64,000 nt of DNA from Anaerobacillus isosaccharinicus. Its GTDB lineage: Bacteria; Bacillota; Bacilli; Bacillales; Anaerobacillaceae. This document shows positions 25,267 through 35,257 of the stretch, piece after piece. The notes under the pieces are model-generated. The model was not told the origin of the DNA. It saw only the letters and a list, made by a program, of their open reading frames with translations, and searched no databases. Positions within the stretch are counted from its first letter, which is position 1, and the number at the start of each line of letters is the position of its first letter. The translations under genes and the position numbers were made by a program. The stretch is taken from assembly GCF_001866075.3 (NCBI RefSeq), contig NZ_CP063356.1, forward strand, positions 4,330,164 to 4,394,163, read 5' to 3'.

Positions 25267-26382
25267 ATGTCATTTCTCATTTTTAAATATAGCTTTAAGT
25301 CTTTACTTAAAGATAAGATGGCTTTATTCTGGATGCTTAGCTTCCCTCTTATTTTAGCAACATTTTTTAATTTAGCCTTCTCAAATCTAATGTCAAATGA
25401 AAGCTTTGAAAAAGTCAAAATTGCCATCACAACGGATTATCCTATGCCAGAAGGTCTTGACGATGCTATGAATGAAAGCAATCTTTTTGACCTATCTTAC
25501 ACAACTGAAACAGAAGCAAAAGAGCTTTTGTCAGATAAAAAAATAACAGGCTATATTAAAAACTCTAATGAGCTTGAACTTGTAATTTTAAGTTCTGGTC
25601 TTAACCAGTCGATAGCTAAAGTTTTTTTAGACAACTATATTCAAGTTTCAACAACCATTTATAGCATCATTGACGGAAATCCTCAATTAATTCAAATGGG
25701 TTTTCTAGAAAATGTAAGTTTTAACGAAAAGTTTACAGAGGATACTCCTGCAAGTAACTCAATGAACGTGATTGTTATCTATTATTTTGCACTACTTGCA
25801 ATGACCTGCCTTTTCTCAGCCCTATCAGGCTGCTATGCTACTTCATTAGTTCAGGCTAATCAATCTACACTTGCAGCAAGAATTAATGTTGCACCTACAC
25901 AAAAATTAAAGGCATTTCTATCAATGATCTTAGCTTCTATATGTTTTCAGTTTCTATCAGCCATTATTGCCATTACGTATATTACACAAGTCTTAAAGGT
26001 AGATTTTGGCGATAGAATTATATATATTGGAATACTGTGTTTAGTAGGGTGTTTTACTGGAACTATGTTCGGTGCTTTATTCGGAATTCTTGTAAAATTA
26101 AAGGCGGAAGTTAAGGATATGTTATTGTCTAATATCGTTATCGTTTTGTGTTTTTTATCTGGTTTAATGGTTTTACAAATCAAATATATTATCCAGGAAA
26201 AGGTCCCACTCCTCGCCTATATTAATCCTGCAAATCAAATTACAGATGGACTGTATGCCCTATACTATTATGAAACTTTAGATAGGTACTTCCTAAACCT
26301 TACTTTGCTAGGTAGCCTAGGAGTATTCTTTTGTACTATTACCGTAATGGTTTTAAGGAGGCAAAAATATGCAAGTATTTAA
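25267..26382 (+). CDS. ABC-2 type exporter permease 1 (LnrM-like)
   Basis: 371 residues. One N-terminal membrane helix (MALFWMLSFPLILATFFNLA), a large extracytoplasmic segment (about 40-165) and five C-terminal helices, the standard ABC-2 layout. AGGAGG precedes the ATG. It overlaps the next permease by 14 bases. Intact, but its partner permease is interrupted, so the exporter may not assemble unless this protein works alone. Confidence 0.88.
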   Translation: MSFLIFKYSFKSLLKDKMALFWMLSFPLILATFFNLAFSNLMSNESFEKVKIAITTDYPMPEGLDDAMNESNLFDLSYTTETEAKELLSDKKITGYIKNSNELELVILSSGLNQSIAKVFLDNYIQVSTTIYSIIDGNPQLIQMGFLENVSFNEKFTEDTPASNSMNVIVIYYFALLAMTCLFSALSGCYATSLVQANQSTLAARINVAPTQKLKAFLSMILASICFQFLSAIIAITYITQVLKVDFGDRIIYIGILCLVGCFTGTMFGALFGILVKLKAEVKDMLLSNIVIVLCFLSGLMVLQIKYIIQEKVPLLAYINPANQITDGLYALYYYETLDRYFLNLTLLGSLGVFFCTITVMVLRRQKYASI

Positions 26383-26997
26383 AGCATTTAGTAAAATCGT
26401 ACCGAAAAAATTTCTTGGTGTTTTTATTATCTATACTATTATTTTTGTTGGGCTTGCGACCTTTTTTTCAAAAAGTGGTTTAACACCTTTGGAAGATGCC
26501 TTTGAACTTTCAAAAGTTAAGGTTTCTGTTATAAATCAAGACAATACTGCACTAGCAAATGGTTTAGAAAACTATATTAACGAGATCGCAAGACCTGTAG
26601 AAATTGAACTAGCTGAGGAAAGTATAAAGGATGCACTCTTCTTTCGACAAACAGAATTAGTCGTAACTATTCCTAAAGGTTTTCAAGAAAGCTTTACTTT
26701 GGCAAATGATAAAAATATCAAAACTATGTCTGTACCGGATTCCATAAGTTCAGCATATGCAAAGACACTTATTAATAGATACTTAAATACTACTAGAATA
26801 TATATTACAGCATATCCTGAAATCTCTTTTGAAGAAGTACACAAGAAAGTACTAACAGACATTTCAACAGAAGTAAATGTTTCTTTCCTTGACAAAATAG
26901 CTAGTAATAACATGTCTACCCTCAATTTATATTTTAACTTTTTAGCTTATATACTCAACTTTCGCACCAATAAAGTAGGTGATCCACGTTGATTGTT

Positions 26998-27017
26998 AAA
27001 GGCCTGCGGCCTTTTCA
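26998..27017 (+). terminator. Terminator hairpin at the left end of the IS4-family element
   Basis: Arms AAAGGCC / GGCCTTT with a TGC loop and trailing T-run. It likely blocks transcription entering from the ABC operon, which also makes the insertion polar on the permease 3' half. Confidence 0.6.
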
Positions 27018-27120
27018 TTATGTTACTTGACAATGTTAATGAAAAATGAAAAACACCTCGTTCTTTTGGTATAGTGTAATTGACTAGAAAACACTACCAT
27101 ACAGAAGAGGTGCTCCCTAT

Positions 27121-28482
27121 ATGATAGACCAAAATAGCCAATACAATCAACTGCCAAATGAACTTGATTCTGTTTTTTCTGAGCTGGAAATGTCTAAACA
27201 TCTACGCAAGGCTGGAATTAAAAAGTCCTTTGGTTTCAGCTGTTCTTACTTATTTCAACTCATTTTTTGTTTGATATTTCAACATAAAAATTGGTACACC
27301 CTTCTTGATTCAAAGAAGGCAGATAAGTTTCCTGCCAAGGATTCTGTCTATCGTTTTTTAAATCAATCAACATTTAATTGGCGCCGTTTCTTACTGCTAT
27401 TAAGCACCTTTACAATTAAGAAAGTGAGTCGCCTTACTGACAAAAGTCGTCCAAAAGTGTTCGTTTTTGATGATTCTGCTTATGATCGAAATCGTAGTAA
27501 AAAGGTTGAATTACTTGCACGTTGTTTTGACCATGCCTCTCTTAAAATGCGTTTCTATAAGGGGTTCCGTATGTTGACTATGGGGTGGTCTGACGGGCAT
27601 ACATTTATGCCGATTGACTTTTCCTTGGTCAGTTCCAAAACGTCACAAATCAATGGAATCTCCGAACATATAGACAAACGCACATGCGGTTATAAACGTC
27701 GGGAAAATGCCCTACAAACTTTGCCTGAACAAATCCCAGACATGATCAGACGTGCGTTAGATAGTGGAATAGAAGCCAGTTATGTCCTCATGGATTCTTG
27801 GTTTACTTTGCCACCACTTGTCAAAAACATTGTTGATCAAGGATTAGACGTGATTGGCATGGTCAAAGAAACAAAACAGCGTTACAACGTAAGCGGAGAA
27901 ATGGTTTCATTAAAACAGCTTTACCGCCTAGCTGGACCCGTTCAATCAAGGAAAGGAATACTTCGTTCCATTCATACAACTATGGCTAATGGAACACCAA
28001 TTAAAGTTGTATTTATTCGAAATAGAAACAAGAAAAGCGAATGGCTAGCCATCCTCAGCACCGATCGCACTCTTTCCGAACAAGAAATCGTTCGAATCTA
28101 TGGAATGCGTTGGGATATTGAGGTTTTCTTTAAGACGGCCAAATCACTCTTAAAACTTGAAAAAGAGTTTCAAAGCCGTTCATATGATGCGCTTATAAGC
28201 CATACAACTATTGTCTTTGCTCGTTTTATCGTGCTATCTTGGCAAAACCGCTGTAACACCGACCAACGTACGATTGGAGGTCTTTTTTACGAGCTATGTG
28301 ACGAAGTCAATGAACTTGATTGGGCTGTTGCTTTACAGCAGCTAATCGAGCTTCTTCAAGATGCGCTTGAACAAACAAATAAGAAAATCAAAAAGTTAAT
28401 ACAAAGTCAACTGGAGCAGTGGATCTCAGGCCTACCTAATTATATCAAGGCTTATTTGCCGATTTCACTCTGCGAAAGTTGA
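27121..28482 (+). CDS. IS4-family DDE transposase
   Basis: 453 residues. The family signature Y-(2)-R-(3)-E-(6)-K is present as YGMRWDIEVFFKTAK. The first catalytic D is in VFVFDDSAYDR and the second in VLMDSWFT. AGAGGTG precedes the ATG. The TGA stop lies inside the right terminal repeat. Intact and probably active; it recognises the CTCAACTTTCGCA ends. Confidence 0.93.
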   Translation: MIDQNSQYNQLPNELDSVFSELEMSKHLRKAGIKKSFGFSCSYLFQLIFCLIFQHKNWYTLLDSKKADKFPAKDSVYRFLNQSTFNWRRFLLLLSTFTIKKVSRLTDKSRPKVFVFDDSAYDRNRSKKVELLARCFDHASLKMRFYKGFRMLTMGWSDGHTFMPIDFSLVSSKTSQINGISEHIDKRTCGYKRRENALQTLPEQIPDMIRRALDSGIEASYVLMDSWFTLPPLVKNIVDQGLDVIGMVKETKQRYNVSGEMVSLKQLYRLAGPVQSRKGILRSIHTTMANGTPIKVVFIRNRNKKSEWLAILSTDRTLSEQEIVRIYGMRWDIEVFFKTAKSLLKLEKEFQSRSYDALISHTTIVFARFIVLSWQNRCNTDQRTIGGLFYELCDEVNELDWAVALQQLIELLQDALEQTNKKIKKLIQSQLEQWISGLPNYIKAYLPISLCES

Positions 28483-29088
28483 GTTATATATTATTAGCTA
28501 TGCTCATATCGATGGTGGGGCGTATCATGTTAATCTTCAATCATAAAGAAATCAAAATGCGTAACCATTGCGCACCTATTAGTATAAATAATTATAATTT
28601 TCAGCTAATAGTTGGTAATCTAACACTCGCCTTTATTATCTGGTTTATCTTTGTCGTAATGGCATTTGTTATTAATGCGGGTACTTTAAACCAAACAGGA
28701 TCATTTTTATATATAGTTAACTCATTCGTTTTTACAATTGTCTGTTTGAGCATCAGCTTTTTGGTTGCTACTTTTGCAACTAAAAATTCGATTGATCCTA
28801 TAGGAAACTCTCTAACCCTTGGATTAGCATTTTTAAGCGGTTCCTTTGTACCACAAGCTCTTTTAAGCGATACCCTCCAAACCATCGGAATTTTCAACCC
28901 GGTATTTTGGTATGTAAAGGTTAATAATTCTATAGGAGGTATCACTAGTATTACTCAATTTTCACTCGAACCAGTCATTTATGGCATACTCGTTCAGTTA
29001 GCTTTTAGTGTTGCTTTCCTTGCGATCGCTTTAGTCGTAATTAAACAAAGACGATTTGCTCATCAGTAAAAAATAGTATCTATACGAG

Positions 29089-29161
29089 TGAATTTCATAA
29101 TTACCAAAATTGAGCCATATCAAACTACTTAATGACGAAAATCTGGAATTATGAAATTCAT
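29089..29161. repeat. Palindromic MITE-like element 1 (~73 bp)
   Basis: Inverted ends TGAATTTCATAATTACC and GGAATTATGAAATTCA around an AT-rich centre with ATTGAGCCATATCAA. Too small to code for protein. It lies 20 bp after the exporter permease stop codon and could act as its terminator. Confidence 0.7.
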
Positions 29162-29172
29162 TGATACTTGAG

Positions 29173-29285
29173 TGAATTTCATAATTACCTAAAACGAGTC
29201 ACATGAAGCAATATATAGTTTGCGAATGGTTTTGTCGCAACTATATATTGATCTTAGTGACGAAAATAAGGAATTATGAAATTCA
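29173..29285. repeat. Palindromic MITE-like element 2 with nested palindrome (~113 bp)
   Basis: Same TGAATTTCATAATTACC / GGAATTATGAAATTCA ends as element 1. Inside is a second palindrome, CAATATATAGTTTGCGA / TCGCAACTATATATTG, one base short of perfect. The left part continues CTAAAACGAGTCACAT, which recurs in the fragment at 51837-51885. Two related elements side by side suggest serial insertion or tandem duplication. Confidence 0.7.
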
Positions 29286-29377
29286 TACACTTAACGACCT
29301 TTTTTAACGATGAGTTTTTTAGAAACAAGGGGCTGAACTTTAGAATAGAGTTAGGCCACCTGTAAAGGGGAGTAAAA

Positions 29378-31342
29378 ATGGTGAACTTTAGAAGAGTGTT
29401 GTGTTGTTTGTTAATGTTGAGTTTTCTACTACATCCAATTATAAATACTAAACTTGCGTCTGCTTCTCCGATAAAACTAGATGCGACTGATGTGGAAGAG
29501 TTTTTCGATACGATCATCAATGCTCAAATTGAAGAGATTAATATTCCAAACTTAACTGTTTCCGTTGTCTCTCATGGAGAAGTCATTTTTGCAAAAGGGT
29601 ATGGGTATGCTGATTATGAAGCTATGACACCAGTAGATCCTGAAAAAACTCTTTTTCGAATTGGTTCTACATCAAAGCTGCTTACTTGGACCGCTATTAT
29701 GCAACTGGTTGAACAAGGAAAAGTTGATTTAGATACTGATATTAACGAGTACCTAGACTTTGAGATTCCTAATACGCTGGAATACAAGGGATGGAACTCT
29801 CAAGTGGCGCCGATTACGATTAGACACTTGATGAGTCATACACCGGGATTTGAAGATTATATGACAGATGTTTTTTCGATTTCTGAAGATAGTTTAATTC
29901 CTCTTAGCCAATATGTTCGTGAACAAAGACCTATGATCGTTTTTGCACCTGGTGAAGTGACTGCCTATTCCAATTATGGAACGAATTTAGCAGGGTATAT
30001 TGTCGAGGTTGTCTCAGGAATTCCGTTTGCACAATATATTGAGGAAAATATATATCAACAACTAGGGATGGAAAATAGTACGTTCCATCAGCCACTACCA
30101 AATCGTTTAGCTGATCAAATGTCTATTCCTTACCGCTATGTAGATGGAGAGTTTTTAAAAGCGAAATTTGAATTTTTTTCTGAGCCAGCAGGCAGTATGA
30201 GTAGTAGTGCATTAGATATGGCAAAATTTATGTTGGCGTATCTTCAAGGAGGTAATTATAAAGGAGAAAAGATTTTAAAAGAAGAAACGGTTCAGAGAAT
30301 GTTTTCTGAGCAGGAAAGTCAGCATCCTCGTCTAAAAGGCATCGCCCATGGTTTTATGACAGCAAACATGAATGGAAAAGAGATATTCCAACATGCTGGA
30401 GGAACGATGCTTTATGGCACACTTCTCTCTTTAATACCTGAAGAAGAAGTTGGTTTCTTTATCTCCCATAGTGGTGGCAATCATTTTGTAAACGGCGATA
30501 TTTTTGCAGCTTTTATAGACCGTTATTTTTCTTCAGAAAAAGTAGCTCCATCAGCACCTGAACCGACGGTAAATATGGAACAAAGATCTAAACAATTTGT
30601 CGGCGAATATTACCAAAATAGACGCTCATTTACGACTGTTGATGCGTTTTTGAGCTTAATGATGGGGATCATTCGAGTGAGTGTCGATGACGAAGGGTAT
30701 TTATTAGCGAATCATTTAGGAGTCACAAATCGCTTCGTAGAAGTAGAGCCAGGTGTTTACTATAATTTGAGTGAAGAGCGAAGCGACGATTATTGGGGAG
30801 ATTTCAGTACGATTGCCTTTGGTACAGATTCGCACGGCAGAACAATGCTTATGACGGATGGGCCAATGAGTTACTCAAAAGCAGCTTGGTACGAATCAAG
30901 TGGGTTCACATTTTTGATGCTCATATCTTCTCTATTATTCATCATCGGTAGTTTGCTATATTGGGGGATTAAAGCTTTTGTTCATAAAAAACGCGGAACA
31001 ATTGTTTTAGAAGTTAGCGAAGGTTCGAGATGGGCCAGTAGGCTAGCCACTTTTCAAGGTGTACTTACGTTTATTTTCCTAGTGAACTTTCTTGGCAATG
31101 GTCAAACTGACCCTGTGTACGGTTTACCGAAATCAGCATTTATCGAACCTTCTTCCTTTAGTGTAATTTTAGACATCATCGTGTCTTATGGGATCGTTTT
31201 GGTAGCAGGAACAGTACTCGTGTTTTCAGTCATTGCATGGGTGAAAGGTTATTGGAAGCTTGCCGGAAAACTACACTATACGATGTTTGCGATGTTTTCA
31301 GCTGCTTTATCATGGATCTTTTATTATTGGAATGTCTTTTAA
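29378..31342 (+). CDS. Membrane-anchored serine hydrolase, beta-lactamase/PBP class C fold
   Basis: 654 residues. Signal peptide (MVNFRRVLCCLLMLSFLLHP, cleavage near ASA-SP), then a beta-lactamase domain with the SxxK nucleophile Ser97-Lys100 (GSTSKLLTW) and YxN at Tyr197-Asn199 (YSNYG). The third motif is probably HAGGTMLYGT. A linker and three to four C-terminal membrane helices (from about residue 510) follow. Such proteins act outside the membrane on D-Ala-containing wall polymers or peptides; the substrate here is unknown. AAAGGGGAG precedes the ATG. It stands alone. Confidence 0.85.
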   Translation: MVNFRRVLCCLLMLSFLLHPIINTKLASASPIKLDATDVEEFFDTIINAQIEEINIPNLTVSVVSHGEVIFAKGYGYADYEAMTPVDPEKTLFRIGSTSKLLTWTAIMQLVEQGKVDLDTDINEYLDFEIPNTLEYKGWNSQVAPITIRHLMSHTPGFEDYMTDVFSISEDSLIPLSQYVREQRPMIVFAPGEVTAYSNYGTNLAGYIVEVVSGIPFAQYIEENIYQQLGMENSTFHQPLPNRLADQMSIPYRYVDGEFLKAKFEFFSEPAGSMSSSALDMAKFMLAYLQGGNYKGEKILKEETVQRMFSEQESQHPRLKGIAHGFMTANMNGKEIFQHAGGTMLYGTLLSLIPEEEVGFFISHSGGNHFVNGDIFAAFIDRYFSSEKVAPSAPEPTVNMEQRSKQFVGEYYQNRRSFTTVDAFLSLMMGIIRVSVDDEGYLLANHLGVTNRFVEVEPGVYYNLSEERSDDYWGDFSTIAFGTDSHGRTMLMTDGPMSYSKAAWYESSGFTFLMLISSLLFIIGSLLYWGIKAFVHKKRGTIVLEVSEGSRWASRLATFQGVLTFIFLVNFLGNGQTDPVYGLPKSAFIEPSSFSVILDIIVSYGIVLVAGTVLVFSVIAWVKGYWKLAGKLHYTMFAMFSAALSWIFYYWNVF

Positions 31343-31352
31343 TATGGGTCAT

Positions 31353-31428
31353 GGGGACAGGTTCACTGTCCCCGCTTTAATCACTAGTATCTTAACAGAT
31401 CGGACAAGGTACCTGTCCCATCGTCCGA
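31353..31428. repeat. GGGACAG two-hairpin repeat, copy 7
   Basis: Perfect first hairpin GGGACAGGTTCACTGTCCC, then a longer spacer and CGGACAAGGTACCTGTCCC. It lies 10 bp after the serine-hydrolase stop codon. Confidence 0.85.
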
Positions 31429-31455
31429 AAAATCATCGTGAGAATTTCCCGAAAG

Positions 31456-31956
31456 CTACTCTGGAATATACGGGATAATCCCCATTTTATATGCATGTTC
31501 CTGGATTTCCTTTGGTGCATTACGGGCATCAATGGCAAAACCATTAACAGAAATCATCCAAACCATTGGATTATCTGCTAATTTACTTGGTAAAGCCCAG
31601 TCTGTGTTAAAATAATCAATTTTCATTAGATCTCTTATTTGTTTTGACTTGGAACTACCTGTACCTCCACTTACGCCAAATCCTTCATAAAGCTCTTTGG
31701 GTGTTATTGTAGGATGTTGTGACGAATCAAACAGAAAATTTGCTGTACCAATGGCATGAACAATACCACAAGCCCAAGTATTCGCTCTTCCTTTCTCAAG
31801 AGGAGAAGGACGTTTTCTGCATAACGCTGCACATAACTGTAAACAGAGTTGCTCGTACTCTTTGTTTAAATGAACAGAACAAAACTCCTCGATAATAGTA
31901 GCAATTTCATTATACTTTTCTTCCATTTTTTTCGGTACAGATATAGTTTTATTCAT
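31456..31956 (-). CDS. DUF6398 domain protein
   Basis: 166 residues. The run 'LCAALCRKRPSPLEKGRANTWACGIVHAIGTANFLFD' and 'GVSGGTGSSKSKQIRDLM' match my memory of the DUF6398 family, often linked to plasmid pRiA4b ORF-3-like proteins. Function unknown; the SGGTGSSKSKQI segment looks like an HTH or nucleic-acid contact. AGGAG precedes the ATG. Same strand as the Wadjet operon and about 100 bp downstream of jetC, but a degenerate repeat lies between. Confidence 0.7.
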   Translation of the reverse strand: MNKTISVPKKMEEKYNEIATIIEEFCSVHLNKEYEQLCLQLCAALCRKRPSPLEKGRANTWACGIVHAIGTANFLFDSSQHPTITPKELYEGFGVSGGTGSSKSKQIRDLMKIDYFNTDWALPSKLADNPMVWMISVNGFAIDARNAPKEIQEHAYKMGIIPYIPE

Positions 31957-31995
31957 TGATCTCTGCTCCTAATATATTATTTATGGTTTCTCAAG

Positions 31996-32056
31996 AGGGA
32001 CGAGTTTACTATCCAAGGTGTCGCCTTAAAAGTGGGACACAGTACCCTTGTCCCTT
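31996..32056. repeat. GGGACAG repeat, copy 8 (degenerate)
   Basis: GAGGGACGAGTTTACTATCC, then GTGGGACACAGTACCCTTGT and CCC, an eroded version of the two-hairpin consensus. It sits just after the jetC stop codon. Confidence 0.55.
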
Positions 32057-32059
32057 AAT

Positions 32060-35000
32060 TCAAGTTTTAACTAATCCAATTACTTTACTTCGTGGGATTG
32101 TCGGATCATGCTGGACAACTAATGCTTTTTCAAATTTGTTTAAATAAGAGCTTTCATGTGATTTAGGTGTTAGTATGATTAACTTTCTTTGTAATTGTTG
32201 AACATATAAATCAAATACCTTCGATTTACGGTTTTCATCTAAAGCACTGTCGAATTCGTCTAAAACAATAAAGCCTGGAGCTGTATGGAGATTTTGCAAA
32301 AGTGCTAAGGCAAATAGTAAAGAACTCAACGATTCCTCTCCACCAGAAACTCCCTTTCCAACCTTACCACCTCGTGCTTTCACACTTACATCTTCCATCG
32401 TCCCACGGTGGCCTTCTTTACGAGCTTTAATATAAAGCCTGAATAATATGCGTTTCTTTTTGTCTTCAAACGCTTCCCAGCTTACTTCTCCTTCAAATTG
32501 GAATTCGGCCATGTATGAACGAAAGCGTTGCTGAATTTCTAGCACTCTCATATTCACTGTTTTTTCGAGATGATCTTTTAGTTGTTCGGTTCGTTCAATA
32601 TCTTGTTCTAATAAAATTTTGGAACGTTTATACTCACTATCTAATCGTTCATACTCTTTTTTTACTACTTCGTAATTTTCTGGTGCTGCCTTGTCAATTT
32701 CTTCAGTGACCGCATGAGTAAATTTGACTTTTCCATTTTCACGCTCATTTAAGAGATGATGAAGGGAAATATTAGTTTCTAGCTGAATGCCATTTATAGA
32801 AAAACTATAAATTTTTCCAAAGTCATTTTGCAGCTTGTTTAGTTCTTCCAAATAATTAACAAGATTACATTGAGAAGTACTAATCACTTTTTCTGTATCG
32901 TCGACTTGATTATCAATCCCTTTTAATTCCCGTGATTGTCTTTCTAGGTTTTCATCAAAATCTACGATTTGTCGTTCAACCGATTTAAGATTTCGAGTCG
33001 CTTTTTCGAAGAGCTCGTCCATTATCTCACGCTTTGTTTTCAACGAATTTATTTTTTGCATTTCTTCGGTATACGTTTTATTCAGTTTTGTTAGTAACTG
33101 AAACTTTTCTTTCATCTGTCCTAATTCAGAGTAGATTTCTTCTTCTCTTTTTAATTCTTTTTCTAAAGACTGCTCTTCTATTTGTTTACGATCGAGTGAT
33201 TTTCTCACTTCATCTAATCTTTCCAATTGTTCATTCAACTGAATTTCTTTAGATCGCAAATCTTCTAATTTGCTTTTTAATTGAGTACGAGCAAATTCAG
33301 CTGTCATAAAAGCTTCTGCTTCACGAACAGTTTGGATGATACTATTTAATAACTGGATTTGTTTTGTACTTGTAGAAATTATTTCAGCTATTGATTGTAG
33401 TTCTTCATTCGCTTTTGCTATTACACTTTCGACGGTCGCTTTTCTTGCTGCTAATCCTTTTTCTGACAGAATATAGCTTTCCTTTTCTTGTGAACCTCTT
33501 ATTCCCAAGGGATCATATAACGTTTCATCCTTAATATAAACTTCAGTGTCGCGAAAGAACTTTTCTACCCAACAAAGCGCTTTTATTGCGATCGGCATTA
33601 AATCATTCGAAAGACTTTGCTTTATTTCTAAATTAAGAGGTGGTAGTTCTGTCACTAATCTGTCAGGAATAATACTCATTAACGGGACGTGATATAAATC
33701 ATTTGGCGGCGTTATATCTTTGCCTTCAAAAAAGATCGTATATTTTATTGCATTAAACCGGCGTTCATCCTTTAATTTAGCATTAGAATTTAGCTGAATT
33801 AACTCGCGAAGTGGATATGCTTTAACACTTTTATTCTTGAAAAAAGTTATTGACTCCATTTGACGCGATGATAAAACCCGATTTTCTTTTAAAATGTCCA
33901 ACTCATTATTAAAATCTGCGAGTTTTATTAATAGTTTATGTTCTCTATCTCTATTGCTTTTAATAGTTTCATCTAACCAGTTAATTTTTTGTTGGGCATC
34001 ATGACTACTTTTGTATTGATTTAGTAGTTCTTGATATTTTATTTCTAGCTTTTTATTTTCATTCACTTCGTGAGAGATGACAGCTATCTCATTAATATTG
34101 TTACGATGTTCTTCTTTACCTTTTTCCAACTGGCGATGATTTTCTCGGATGCCTTGTTTTGTTTTTTCTTTTTCCATTTCTAAATTAATAAAGGCAATTC
34201 GAACTTCCTCTTCAGTTCTAGTTAGCCCATTTCGCTTTAAGTCTGTTTCTTTTAACTCTTCATTCAAACTGTTGATCTCTTCATTTATTTTTTTCGCTAC
34301 ACCTTGAAGTTTAATAAGGTTGTTATCTAATTGCTGAATTTCGAGATTTAGTTTATTTTTTTCAGCCTCAAATTTAGTTTTCTGTTCCGTCTGGAAAGTT
34401 TTCTTTTCGCTTATCTCAGTAATCAATTCACTAACTTCTATACGATCTTCCTTCAATTGGTCAAGCTTTCTTTGCTCTTGTTGTATTTCCTTTTGGTAAA
34501 AGCTTTCCAAATGCAAAAGCGCTGTTATATATTGTTTCCCACCCTCATGCAATCTTTTTTGATTTTCATTGTACCGATCTAAATCTTGCTTCTTTAAACT
34601 TAAGTCTTGTTTTTTAAATAGTACATTTGTTTCTGCATATTTTAATGTTTCTTCTGATTCTTTTAGCTGCTCAATACTGTCTTCCCAATCTCGCTGGGTT
34701 TTATCAATTCCATGCATTTCACTAAAGATACGGAATCGTTCTTCTGGATTCATAATCGCAAATTGATTTACTTCCTGCTGGTACCAAATTAAATAATAAA
34801 GATCCGGATCTATTTTATATTTATATTGAAGAGCTTGCCGATAAGCGGAAAAGCTATAAACACGATCTCCAGAAGTGTATTTCGTTGTCTGTTCCCATTC
34901 GTCGATAATATCCCCTGTAGAAATAACAAACTCTTTTTTTATCGGTTGACCAGGTTCCTGTACGATATTTAAGGCAAACTCAATATATAAGGGGGCATCA

Positions 35001-35257
35001 ATCTTCATCGCTCCTTCATTTTTAAACAAGTAAGCAATTCTAGCCTTCCACGTTTTATCAAGGGGGAGATTTCGTGATTTTAAACCTTCGATATCAACCT
35101 TACTAGAATATAAAACGGCACCCATACAAAATGTGATCGTCGATTTCCCTGCTCCGTTCGGTCCAGTAATCATTACGTGTATATCTTTGCCAGATAAATC
35201 TAGCAGTGCAGGAACAAAATCACGAATACCGACAAAAATTAAGCGACAAGGGATCAT
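32060..35257 (-). CDS. jetC: Wadjet JetC, MukB/SMC-like ATPase
   Basis: 1065-residue SMC-family motor of the Wadjet anti-plasmid complex. Walker A GPNGAGKST at 32-40. Long coiled-coil arms (about 190-420 and 590-930) flank a hinge region near 430-600. Signature VSGGEESLSSLLFALALLQN sits near 970 and Walker B FIVLDEFDSALDEN near 996. All ATPase motifs are intact. With JetA and JetB it forms the loop-extruding complex that delivers closed circular DNA to JetD for cleavage (established for Wadjet). Its ATG overlaps the jetB stop by 4 bases. Last gene of the operon. Confidence 0.92.
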   Translation of the reverse strand: MIPCRLIFVGIRDFVPALLDLSGKDIHVMITGPNGAGKSTITFCMGAVLYSSKVDIEGLKSRNLPLDKTWKARIAYLFKNEGAMKIDAPLYIEFALNIVQEPGQPIKKEFVISTGDIIDEWEQTTKYTSGDRVYSFSAYRQALQYKYKIDPDLYYLIWYQQEVNQFAIMNPEERFRIFSEMHGIDKTQRDWEDSIEQLKESEETLKYAETNVLFKKQDLSLKKQDLDRYNENQKRLHEGGKQYITALLHLESFYQKEIQQEQRKLDQLKEDRIEVSELITEISEKKTFQTEQKTKFEAEKNKLNLEIQQLDNNLIKLQGVAKKINEEINSLNEELKETDLKRNGLTRTEEEVRIAFINLEMEKEKTKQGIRENHRQLEKGKEEHRNNINEIAVISHEVNENKKLEIKYQELLNQYKSSHDAQQKINWLDETIKSNRDREHKLLIKLADFNNELDILKENRVLSSRQMESITFFKNKSVKAYPLRELIQLNSNAKLKDERRFNAIKYTIFFEGKDITPPNDLYHVPLMSIIPDRLVTELPPLNLEIKQSLSNDLMPIAIKALCWVEKFFRDTEVYIKDETLYDPLGIRGSQEKESYILSEKGLAARKATVESVIAKANEELQSIAEIISTSTKQIQLLNSIIQTVREAEAFMTAEFARTQLKSKLEDLRSKEIQLNEQLERLDEVRKSLDRKQIEEQSLEKELKREEEIYSELGQMKEKFQLLTKLNKTYTEEMQKINSLKTKREIMDELFEKATRNLKSVERQIVDFDENLERQSRELKGIDNQVDDTEKVISTSQCNLVNYLEELNKLQNDFGKIYSFSINGIQLETNISLHHLLNERENGKVKFTHAVTEEIDKAAPENYEVVKKEYERLDSEYKRSKILLEQDIERTEQLKDHLEKTVNMRVLEIQQRFRSYMAEFQFEGEVSWEAFEDKKKRILFRLYIKARKEGHRGTMEDVSVKARGGKVGKGVSGGEESLSSLLFALALLQNLHTAPGFIVLDEFDSALDENRKSKVFDLYVQQLQRKLIILTPKSHESSYLNKFEKALVVQHDPTIPRSKVIGLVKT

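Larger units (their letters stand above)
26954..28483 (+). mobile_element. IS4-family insertion sequence in the exporter permease (1530 bp)
   Basis: Terminal inverted repeats CTCAACTTTCGCA / TGCGAAAGTTGAG (13 bp, perfect) at 26954-26966 and 28471-28483. A direct repeat TTATATA flanks both sides (26947-26953 and 28484-28490). It contains one intact transposase gene. A terminator-like hairpin near its left end (26998-27017) would shield the transposase from read-through. Confidence 0.95.
26369..29069 (+). pseudogene. ABC-2 type exporter permease 2 (LnrN-like), interrupted by an IS4-family element
   Basis: The gene reads from ATG 26369 to 26953 and resumes at 28491 to a TAA at 29069. Between them lies an IS at 26954-28483 with a 7-bp duplication. 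Removing the IS and one duplicate restores a continuous frame through 'NFLAYI-LLAMLISMVGRIM', giving about 388 residues with one N-terminal and five C-terminal membrane helices. As it stands, the upstream part makes 195 native residues plus a 12-residue IS tail, without the membrane domain. Precise excision would restore function. Confidence 0.88.
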
